From Phycisphaeraceae bacterium (GTDB lineage Bacteria; Planctomycetota; Phycisphaerae; Phycisphaerales; Phycisphaeraceae), in assembly GCA_003552605.1 (NCBI GenBank), contig PUNN01000055.1, positions 1 through 6,492 of the forward strand: a DNA stretch of 6,492 bases. Direction: 5' to 3'. Each line of letters starts with the position of its first letter. Position 1 is the stretch's first letter. The translations under genes were made by a program, and so were the position numbers. Shown here piece after piece: positions 1 to 5,878 of the stretch. Under the pieces are notes generated by a model. It worked only from the letters and a program-made list of their open reading frames with translations. It had not been told where the DNA came from and did no database searches.

Positions 1-114
1 AAAAACATCGACGGAGGCCGCTTCGTCAGAACCACTACCCCCACCGACGTACAACGCCGCGCGCTGAACCTGCTCGGCGTCACACTGACCCCCACCGAAG
101 AGTGTAGCCAGTAA
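1..114 (+). CDS. C-terminal fragment of a possible transposase (5' end outside window)
   Basis: An open frame enters from the left edge and stops at TAA (112-114), giving 37 residues. The readable part includes TTTPTDVQRRALNLLGVTL. A short 'T-P-T-x-x-Q-R-R-x-L-x-x-L-G' ending resembles the C-termini of some DDE transposases of the IS4 superfamily (IS1634-like), but this is recalled resemblance over very few residues and no catalytic DDE motif lies inside the window. Codon use is GC-rich and coding-like, with many third-position C or G. The frame points toward the phosphonate operon and is followed by about 470 bp without a gene. If it is a transposase, the right inverted repeat of the element should lie within the next one or two hundred bases; I could not identify it because the left end is not visible. 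It could equally be the tail of an unrelated gene. Confidence 0.4.
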   Translation, partial: KNIDGGRFVRTTTPTDVQRRALNLLGVTLTPTEECSQ

Positions 115-584
115 GCGCAATGCCGATTCTCACGTAATGCCTTGATGATGAAAGGTTTACGAAATTTGCCCGGGGGGAACTTCAGCCTATTCAGAGGCCG
201 GAGGCACCGGGGGGTTGTGCCCCAAATGCAATTATCGGTCCTTTGAAACCCCCGGAGAGTTCGCCACTGCGTGTTGCATTCGTGTTGTGGCGGCGCCGCG
301 CGGTTCTTCGGACAGCCCTTATGTTCACCCGAGGCAGGAAAGTGGAACAGCGGCCGGTGCCCAGGTCCAACCTGACCTGCGCAGGGGACCATGGCTCGCT
401 TTGACAGGGGCCGCGGTCCCTTCCGGTGCAGTGGCAGGGTGGCTTACATGACAGAGCCGCGTATCGGCAACCCTGCCAAGTGAAACGTCAGCACGTCAAC
501 CCCACCTCATTTCAGCGGTCGTTGGCTTAAGATATACCGCAAGCATGCCAACCGGCGAAGGCAAGAGAGCGGCGCTCTCAAGCA
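115..584. other. Intergenic region with no convincing gene, between the left fragment and the operon end
   Basis: No frame here has both a recognisable protein and a good ribosome binding site. Two weak frames exist. One runs 215-451 from a TTG and gives 78 residues of low-complexity composition. The other runs 391-483 from an ATG and gives 30 residues, with an AGGGG only three bases upstream, which is too close for a normal Shine-Dalgarno. The stretch has short inverted repeats, including GGGG-TTGTG-CCCC near 211-223, the palindrome GCGGCGCCGC at 290-299, and GTTGGC (521-526) pairing with GCCAAC (547-552) across a 20-base loop. The hairpin at 565-579 is listed separately. If the left fragment is a transposase, the end of its insertion sequence should be in the first part of this region. 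No tRNA or rRNA sequence was recognised. Confidence 0.5.
565..579 (-). terminator. Candidate terminator hairpin of the phosphonate operon
   Basis: A perfect 6-bp stem GAGAGC/GCTCTC with the three-base loop GGC (plus-strand reading) begins five bases beyond the stop codon of the last operon gene. On the transcribed minus strand it is followed only by TTGCC, so there is no real U-tract. The position is right for an intrinsic terminator, but the short stem and missing U-run make this a moderate call. It could instead be a 3'-end stabilising hairpin used with Rho. Confidence 0.4.
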
Positions 585-1313
585 TTACAATTCAATCTGC
601 TGTTCTGTTCCCCGATTCAGATCCAGCTCGAAAACTCGAAACATGGCTTCGAACGAATCCACTACACACGTTGGACGACAGGATGCCAGCGCTTCAGCGG
701 AATGGTCGCCGAAAGTGACGGCCACAACCCATCCACACCCTGCCGCGTGCCCCTCGTCGATATCGACCGGTGTGTCGCCCACCTTAGCCACCCGGACAGG
801 GTCTGCGATGTCGAAACGAGCCATGAGATGCTGAATCATGTCGGGCGCTGGACGCCCGCGTTCAACCTCATCGCTGGTCACGGATCCGTCCACAAGGCCT
901 GCGGTCTCCCATCCGAACCGGTCAATAAGTACCTGCGCGACCTGTCTGTTGAATCCGGTGTTGATCCCGACTCGAATCCCATTACGCCGGAGTTGTCGCA
1001 TCATGTTGCGACAACCCGGCATTTCCCTTACCCCCTGACCTTCACGGTAGTGGCTTGTCAGGCGGGCCACAAAATCGTCGTGGATCATGGCGACCTTCGT
1101 CGCCATTTCACAGTCCGTTTCCGGCGCGGCATTGCTCCGAAGCAACTGTTGGATCGCAGCCGGTTTTGACCAGCCCATCACTTCATTCACCTGAGTGTTC
1201 GAGACCTGCACCCCCGCAGCGCCGATGGCGTCACGAAAGCACCGCGCAACAAAGCCATTGTCGTCGACCGTTGTTCCGGCCATATCGAAAATCACGAGCT
1301 CAAGATTCCGCAT
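585..1313 (-). CDS. PhnX-like (phosphonatase-like) HAD hydrolase
   Basis: 242 residues; a HAD-superfamily hydrolase closest to phosphonoacetaldehyde hydrolase, which cleaves phosphonoacetaldehyde to acetaldehyde and phosphate in the cytoplasm. Motif I is FDMAGTT with nucleophile Asp10; the DxAGT form with Ala two places on is typical of phosphonatase rather than ordinary HADs. The cap domain carries MGWSK with Lys50 at the position of the Schiff-base lysine (Lys53 in Bacillus cereus PhnX). Motif II is NTG (Thr119), motif III uses Arg154 in GRPAPDM where most HADs have Lys, and motif IV is VGDTPVD (Asp180, Asp184). The catalytic His56 of PhnX appears to be Ala53 here, which fits the PhnX-like side clade rather than PhnX itself. 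The frame stays open upstream into phnE, but ATG at 1313 is chosen because AAGGAG lies eight bases before it, overlapping the phnE stop. Last gene of the operon, 13 bp after phnE. Slightly shorter than classical PhnX (about 265-270). Family sure; exact substrate inferred. Confidence 0.9.
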   Translation of the reverse strand: MRNLELVIFDMAGTTVDDNGFVARCFRDAIGAAGVQVSNTQVNEVMGWSKPAAIQQLLRSNAAPETDCEMATKVAMIHDDFVARLTSHYREGQGVREMPGCRNMMRQLRRNGIRVGINTGFNRQVAQVLIDRFGWETAGLVDGSVTSDEVERGRPAPDMIQHLMARFDIADPVRVAKVGDTPVDIDEGHAAGCGWVVAVTFGDHSAEALASCRPTCVVDSFEAMFRVFELDLNRGTEQQIEL

Positions 1314-1326
1314 TTGTACTGCTCCT

Positions 1327-2337
1327 TCAGATGATCCGCCGCCGCAGCCGTTGAGTAATATGCTCGAGAATAACAACAGTGACGAAGATAACGAGAAGTA
1401 TTGTGGCGGCATGTCCGTACTTGTACATGTTCCACTGGCCGATAAGCTCGAGCCCAATCCCGCCGGCTCCCACGATACCGAGGACGGTCGCCGTACGGAC
1501 GTTCCGTTCGAGAATATATTGCACATAAGCAAAGACCTGCGGCATGATTTGTGGCAGCACGGCAAACCGTAGCACCTTCACGGGGTTCGCACCACTACAG
1601 TGCAAAGCTTCCTGTGGTCCGCGGTCGGCATTTTCGATATCATCGGCGAAGAATTTCCCGAGAAACCCGGCGGTGTGAAATCCCAGCGCCAGCACACCGG
1701 CAAAGGGGCCGACGCCGAACAGTACGACGAAGATCAATGCACTGATCAGTTCCGGCACCGCGCGGCTTAGACTGCAAAGGCTGCGCCCAAGCACGTAAAG
1801 AAGTGGATGCGGCGTATAGTTGCTGGCCGAGCAATAGGTGAGCGGAATCGCCAGAAACAGTGCCAGCAACGTACCCCATATCGCGATCTCAATAGTTGTC
1901 ACCATCAGGCCAACGACATATGTCAAGTACCCGACCGGCTGCACCAGGTATTCGATAGGCTCCCCGGTAACGGGATGGGGTCGGGTCTCGATATGGGACC
2001 ACCAAGGCATGTCCGCGTCGGGATCAAAGTTGCGTCCAAGGTCGTCCACACGTCGTTCACGCGAGACCACAATCGGCCAGGAACGCTGGGCGAAACTGGA
2101 GATGCCGCGGCCGACGGCACTCGGCTCACGTTCGAATCCCACCAGATTGGCCAAGCCGGTCAATGCCGCATCGGTACTCATTGCGACGCCTTCACCGATG
2201 TCCGTGCGGTCCGCCGAATAAGCCAATGCCGCCATGAGCAGGCAGATCACGAGTGCGTGACCCCAATGAAAGGGCCGGCGGATGCCCCATTCTTCCGGTG
2301 GCCGTGACCCGTTGTGCTTCAGTCGTGCATTCATCAT
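1327..2337 (-). CDS. phnE: Phosphonate ABC transporter permease PhnE
   Basis: 336 residues; inner-membrane permease that forms the channel of the PhnCDE phosphonate importer. An N-terminal membrane segment spans about residues 27-41. It is followed by about 95 mostly polar residues (42-137) predicted to be periplasmic. The binding-protein-dependent transport permease domain occupies about 138-330, with membrane segments near 138-166, 196-224, 282-300 and 310-328. The EAA-type cytoplasmic loop that contacts the ATPase is visible at about 236-266 (NADRGPQEALHCSGA then PQIMPQ), matching the PhnE form with 'EAL-x-x-x-GA'. It is longer than the roughly 260-280 residues usual for the family because of the expanded loop after the first membrane segment. 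The start overlaps the phnC stop as ATGA. A second ATG follows immediately (2334) and sits eight bases after GGAG, the same spacing as the other operon genes, so the true start could be one codon later. Translational coupling with phnC is likely. Confidence 0.93.
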   Translation of the reverse strand: MMNARLKHNGSRPPEEWGIRRPFHWGHALVICLLMAALAYSADRTDIGEGVAMSTDAALTGLANLVGFEREPSAVGRGISSFAQRSWPIVVSRERRVDDLGRNFDPDADMPWWSHIETRPHPVTGEPIEYLVQPVGYLTYVVGLMVTTIEIAIWGTLLALFLAIPLTYCSASNYTPHPLLYVLGRSLCSLSRAVPELISALIFVVLFGVGPFAGVLALGFHTAGFLGKFFADDIENADRGPQEALHCSGANPVKVLRFAVLPQIMPQVFAYVQYILERNVRTATVLGIVGAGGIGLELIGQWNMYKYGHAATILLVIFVTVVILEHITQRLRRRII

Positions 2338-3221
2338 GTCAACTCCGCCACGTGACTGGGGCGAACGCTGGCCTCATCGACACGTGCTGTGCGGTTGTCT
2401 CTGCCATGCTCACGTGCAGCTGCGACGTTCTTGGCGGTAGTTCCGTATATCTCGCGCATCACCGGGTCGGTAAGGCTTTCCGGTGGACCGTCGAAGACCA
2501 GGCGCCCGGCACGCATGCCGATAATCCGGTCGGCGAATTGACGGGCGAGTTCCACCTGGTGGAGACTGCAAAGCACCGTCGCTCCGGTCTGACGCGAAAC
2601 GGATCTGACAAGATGAAGAATGTCTTCACTGGTTGTCGGATCGAGGCTTGCCACGGGCTCATCAGCCAATACGAGGTCTGGTCGACTGATAAACGCCCGG
2701 GCAATCGCGACACGCTGTTGCTGACCTCCCGAAAGATACATGGCTCGCCGGTAGAGTTGAGATTCCTCCAGCCCGACTTGTGCGAGAAGTCTACATGCCC
2801 TCTGGACATCAGCGCGCGGAAACAACTTCAGAAGGGATCGCAGGGTCCCCGTCTTGGACAGCATCCCCGTCATGACATTGTCCATCACGGGCAGCCTGCC
2901 GACCAGGTTGAACTGTTGGTGTACCATCCCGATGCGGGACCGGATGCGACGAAGAGAGCGCCTCGTCACTCGCTCCCCGTTGAACAGAACACTGCCGGAA
3001 GTGAGTGTGACGAGTCCGTTGATGCTGCGCAGTAACGTTGTCTTACCCGCGCCGGATGGTCCGATGACAATACAACATTCACCACTGGCGAGTTCGAGAT
3101 TAACCGAATCCAATGCGAGTGTGCCGTCCTGCCAGCACTTCGTAGTGTTCGCAAAGCGGATCACGGCTCCCGCCTTATACCTGAGGCTATGCAAGTGTGT
3201 TGTAGACGGCGTGGTGCTCAT
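2334..3221 (-). CDS. phnC: Phosphonate ABC transporter ATP-binding protein PhnC
   Basis: 295 residues; cytoplasmic ATPase that powers phosphonate import through PhnE. All ABC motifs are intact: Walker A GPSGAGKTT (54-62), Q-loop in HQQFNL (101-106), signature LSGGQ (163-167), Walker B LVLADE (183-188) with catalytic Glu188, D-loop SLD (192-194) and H-loop His221. The stretch HQQFNLVGRLPVMDNV is characteristic of PhnC within the ABC family. An N-terminal stretch of about 18 residues precedes the first strand, and a polar Arg/Ala-rich tail follows about residue 260, making it somewhat longer than the usual 250-265. The start codon overlaps the phnD stop (ATGA), with AGGA nine bases upstream, and the stop overlaps the start of phnE. 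Order and overlaps indicate one transcript with coupled translation. Assignment as the phosphonate-type ATPase is firm; phosphite-type PtxA is a close relative and cannot be excluded from sequence alone. Confidence 0.94.
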   Translation of the reverse strand: MSTTPSTTHLHSLRYKAGAVIRFANTTKCWQDGTLALDSVNLELASGECCIVIGPSGAGKTTLLRSINGLVTLTSGSVLFNGERVTRRSLRRIRSRIGMVHQQFNLVGRLPVMDNVMTGMLSKTGTLRSLLKLFPRADVQRACRLLAQVGLEESQLYRRAMYLSGGQQQRVAIARAFISRPDLVLADEPVASLDPTTSEDILHLVRSVSRQTGATVLCSLHQVELARQFADRIIGMRAGRLVFDGPPESLTDPVMREIYGTTAKNVAAAREHGRDNRTARVDEASVRPSHVAELT

Positions 3222-4180
3222 CGTTGGCGTTCCTGTGCGCGACGTAGTATTTCTTGGCGAAGGGAATCATCGACGGCCTCGAGTCGGTCCATGGCGTCAA
3301 TGAACACCTGCTCATCAAAATGAGCGTCGTAACGCTCGTAGACTTTGCCGCCTTCACCGCGTATCCAGTCCGGATTGACTTCAGGACGCTCATGAACGGT
3401 ATGGAACGCCTCACGCAATGTGTTCTTGAGGTCCTCAGGAAGGCCTGGATGCATCGCGAGTGGTGGATTGGGAATGCCATCGCTCTTTGCAAGAAGCACG
3501 ATCTGGTCCGGATCAAGCACGCCTTCATTAACCGCACGATCGTAGTTAAGCAATGGCGCGGCGCAGGCGTCAACTTCTCGATTATTCAGAGCCGACAAGG
3601 AGGCAGCATGATTGCCGGCAAGCACGATGCCTCTCAGGTCATGGATGGGGTTGACGCCCTCGTTGAGCAGCAGGGCGACGGGAAAGTTGAAACCCGACGA
3701 AGAACTCGGATCGCCCAGCGCCAGTCGCTTCCCGTCGAGGTCGGTCACCGACTGCATGCCGGAGTCCACATGATGAAAGAGCCCCGAGTAGTAGACCGCT
3801 TCGCCTTCATCGACGGGAACCGCGAGCAATTCGGCGCCGCCACGCTCGCGCGCTTGCACATAGCTGACCATGCCGAACCACGCGATATCGACCTGTGCAT
3901 TTGCCATGGCTTCGACGACGGCGCTGTAGGAACTGCCAACCCGCAAATCGAAATGCAGGTCGTAGGCGGACGTGATCGCATGAAACAAGGGGCGAAAGTC
4001 CGACAGTGTGCCATCTTCAGTGCCCCCGTAAGCCGGGATCAACATGACCCTGAGAGGACGTTCCGGGGTGCCACGGGGTGCAGACTCATCTCGCTGGCAT
4101 GCAAGTACAGTGAGCGCAAGGAATGTTAAGGTAGAGGCGACAAAGACGACTCGCAATCGGGAAGGCTGGGTCTGGAACAT
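3218..4180 (-). CDS. phnD: PhnD-like phosphonate-binding lipoprotein
   Basis: 320 residues; extracytoplasmic substrate-binding protein that delivers phosphonate to PhnE/PhnC. A lipoprotein signal (positive N-region, hydrophobic 11-25, lipobox VLAC) ends at Cys28, so the protein is probably lipid-anchored; Gln at +2 would not be an inner-membrane retention signal under the E. coli rule. The PhnD fold is visible: RVMLIPAYGG (44-53), VDIAWFG (97-103), GDPSSSSGF (156-164), AGNH (188-191) and EVDA (202-205). Compared with my recollection of E. coli PhnD, the phosphonate-contacting residues are kept (Tyr85, Tyr130, Ser160-162, His191). The two acidic residues that hold the amino group of 2-aminoethylphosphonate (Glu177, Asp205 of mature E. 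coli PhnD) align with Leu211 and Pro239. The ligand may therefore be a non-amino phosphonate, or phosphite. ATG at 4180 has GGAG eight bases upstream, 44 bp after the dehydrogenase stop. Family is sure; ligand is inferred. Confidence 0.9.
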   Translation of the reverse strand: MFQTQPSRLRVVFVASTLTFLALTVLACQRDESAPRGTPERPLRVMLIPAYGGTEDGTLSDFRPLFHAITSAYDLHFDLRVGSSYSAVVEAMANAQVDIAWFGMVSYVQARERGGAELLAVPVDEGEAVYYSGLFHHVDSGMQSVTDLDGKRLALGDPSSSSGFNFPVALLLNEGVNPIHDLRGIVLAGNHAASLSALNNREVDACAAPLLNYDRAVNEGVLDPDQIVLLAKSDGIPNPPLAMHPGLPEDLKNTLREAFHTVHERPEVNPDWIRGEGGKVYERYDAHFDEQVFIDAMDRLEAVDDSLRQEILRRAQERQR

Positions 4181-4224
4181 TAGTGAGACTCCGTATCAGC
4201 GGCTGGTCATGGTCTTGTGGGACA

Positions 4225-5388
4225 TTAGTGCTCGAAGTAACTCGGGCGATGGAATGCCGGAAAGCGCGACGCCGGGTGCAACGGGACATCCGGGTGGACG
4301 CGGGAGGGGGCGACGGCAACTCGTACCGCATCAGGGTCGTATGCGTGCGCGAATGCCTCAGTGGTCTGATCCAGCCGATACAACCCTTCAATCAAGCGAT
4401 CAAAAGGGAATCGTTCGTGGCAAGCAGCCAGGAATGAAACAGCCGAGATCAGATCGTCCGGGTGGTAGTTGTGCAACCCTGTGATCGAGAGCATTCGTGT
4501 GACGATGGTTTGCGCCTTCCAATGCACCGGTGGCAAATCATGCACCGCACCGGCCAGCACATATCTGCCGCCGGTGCGCAGGAACCTGATGCCGACTTCT
4601 GTGGCATTCCGATTGCCAGACATCTCGAGCGCGACATCGACACCGCGAGTGCCCGTGACATGTGCGACGAGCGAATGGAGGTCATCGGAATTGTCGGTCA
4701 CCAGGTGGGTGTGCGTGGCACCAAAAGCAGATGCACGCTTCAGCCGGGTCTCGTTGGGGTCGCAGACAATTACCGCCCGCGCGCCGGCGGTTGAGGCCAT
4801 CGCAGCGACCATAAGGCCGAGGAGGCCGCAGCCCTGAACAAGTACGCAATCACCTTCAGTTACAGTGCCTAGGCGAATCACCGCGGCCGCAGTAGCGCCG
4901 GCACAATTGGCGAGCGCGGCGACAGTGTCGCTCAGTGAGTCGGGAAGGACGGCAATTGTCGTGCCAGGCAGAAGATGGCAGTATTCTGCCAATGCGCCGT
5001 TGAAGAGATAGGGTGGCGTGATCGGCTCATGTCCGTATTTGAACAAACCTTCGCATTTCTGTGGTAAGTGGTGCTTGCAATAAAAGCAGCCGCCGCAACT
5101 TGCAACGATGGACCATGTGATACGTTGTCCCGGGTCCAGACGCGTACCCGCACAATCGAACACATCACTGCCACTACTGTAAACGGTCCCCACAGCTTCA
5201 TGCCCGAGAATGGTAGGTGTCGCCACGGTTCTTCTGCCCGCAACACTGTGTAAATCGCTGGCACACAAGGTGCATATGCTTGGGCGTACAAGCACCTCCC
5301 CCGCGGAAAGGGCGGGCAATGGCAAGCGAAAATAGCCAAACGGCTGTTGTGGTCCGAGGAATACGGCGGCAATACCCTGCGTCGACAT
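4225..5388 (-). CDS. Zinc-dependent MDR alcohol dehydrogenase of the phosphonate-associated type
   Basis: 387 residues; medium-chain dehydrogenase that oxidises an alcohol to an aldehyde or ketone with NAD(P). It resembles the family annotated as 'putative phosphonate catabolism associated alcohol dehydrogenase' (TIGR03366, from memory), including CTLCASDLH, ILGHE and LPQKCEGLFKYGHEP. Catalytic zinc ligands are Cys42 and His63 (with Glu64), probably Cys162. The structural zinc site is Cys98, Cys101, Cys104, Cys112. The Rossmann motif GCGLLG (186-191) and Asp210 at the end of the second strand suggest NAD rather than NADP. About 26 His/Pro/Arg-rich residues (362-387) extend past the usual C-terminus. 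ATG at 5388 is the only possible start: an in-frame TGA lies three codons upstream. AGGG is ten bases before it, while the better GGAGG is 16 bases away. First gene of the operon, so it probably supplies the substrate of the PhnX-like hydrolase. The true substrate is not known. Confidence 0.9.
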   Translation of the reverse strand: MSTQGIAAVFLGPQQPFGYFRLPLPALSAGEVLVRPSICTLCASDLHSVAGRRTVATPTILGHEAVGTVYSSGSDVFDCAGTRLDPGQRITWSIVASCGGCFYCKHHLPQKCEGLFKYGHEPITPPYLFNGALAEYCHLLPGTTIAVLPDSLSDTVAALANCAGATAAAVIRLGTVTEGDCVLVQGCGLLGLMVAAMASTAGARAVIVCDPNETRLKRASAFGATHTHLVTDNSDDLHSLVAHVTGTRGVDVALEMSGNRNATEVGIRFLRTGGRYVLAGAVHDLPPVHWKAQTIVTRMLSITGLHNYHPDDLISAVSFLAACHERFPFDRLIEGLYRLDQTTEAFAHAYDPDAVRVAVAPSRVHPDVPLHPASRFPAFHRPSYFEH

Positions 5389-5878
5389 AACGGATCAACC
5401 CTATCCTCCGGCCCGTGACACCAAAGGCCGCGAAGGTGTTGAATCATCAGGGAACAATGTAACGCGGTCAAGTCTTTAGCGCAAAACTAACACAAAGCCC
5501 CACGAAGCCACCCAAAATGGCACTGAGGGGGACAGTGTGTCCAGCGAGCGCGGTGAACCGGGGAGAGGGGCCGCCGCACAAGGTGCGGCCTCAGGAGAGG
5601 AAAGTGAGATGCGGGCGTGGCGCAAGGCGCTTTCAAGAAAAGGGCACAGCGCGGTGTGGAACAGCGCCTGGTCTTGCCGGTGGGATGTATTGGCCCGTCG
5701 GTCCGAACGAGCGCAGGTGTATGGTGAGCGCGATATTGGCGGAGGGCGGAGAGGAGCTCATGCATTTTTCATAGGGCCCTCACACAAAAGCACAAACCTG
5801 ACGCTACACTCCCGCGAGTCGAGCGGGAAACAAGGCCATGGAGCCTGATCAGAATCGTCAAAGACGGAGGTAATTCAC
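5389..5878. other. Divergent intergenic region between the operon and the secreted-protein gene
   Basis: About 490 bp without a recognisable gene. It holds the candidate operon promoter (5443-5471) and two hairpins: a perfect 7-bp stem GCCGCAC/GTGCGGC with loop AAG (5573-5589) and a 6-bp stem TCCCGC/GCGGGA with a 7-base loop (5810-5828), the latter about 50 bases before the plus-strand gene. Neither hairpin has a U-tract on either side. A plus-strand frame from ATG 5609 to TGA 5848 (79 residues, Arg/Ser/Gly-rich) has GAGG eight bases before its ATG and ends 30 bp before the next gene. Its product has no recognisable domain, so it is not called. No tRNA, riboswitch or clear transcription-factor operator was recognised. 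Confidence 0.5.
5443..5471 (-). promoter_or_regulatory. Candidate sigma-70 promoter of the phosphonate operon
   Basis: Reading the minus strand, TTGACC (5471-5466; five of six bases match TTGACA) is followed after exactly 17 bases by GATGAT (5448-5443; four of six match TATAAT). Transcription would start near 5435, leaving a leader of about 50 bases before the dehydrogenase ATG. No convincing Pho box (11-base direct repeats of the TGTCA type) was seen around it, although phosphate control would be expected for such genes. One motif pair in a GC-rich region can occur by chance. Confidence 0.4.

Noticed and set aside
215..451. 78-residue plus-strand frame starting at TTG
   Set aside because: Rare start codon, no Shine-Dalgarno at proper spacing, low-complexity product with no recognisable motif.
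391..483. 30-residue plus-strand frame starting at ATG 391
   Set aside because: The purine run AGGGG is only three bases before the ATG and nothing in the peptide is recognisable.
1314..1565. N-terminal extension of the PhnX-like hydrolase frame to position 1565
   Set aside because: The extension overlaps the essential C-terminus of phnE, encodes low-complexity Ser/Leu sequence, and the ATG at 1313 has an excellent AAGGAG and starts exactly at the HAD fold.
2253..3035. 260-residue plus-strand frame opposite phnC
   Set aside because: Antisense to an intact ABC ATPase with all motifs; the translation has no family features.
3254..4129. Long 291-residue plus-strand frame opposite phnD
   Set aside because: It is the antisense shadow of a clear PhnD gene, has no domain of its own, and long antisense frames are common in GC-rich coding DNA.
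5389..5520. Pho box upstream of the operon
   Set aside because: No pair of TGTCA-like direct repeats at 11-base period was found; only isolated partial matches such as TTGACC and TTACAT.
342..5666. Shared 11-base word GTGGAACAGCG at 342-352 and 5656-5666, considered as direct repeats flanking the operon
   Set aside because: Several 11-base matches are expected by chance in a 6.5-kb window and the flanking bases do not match.
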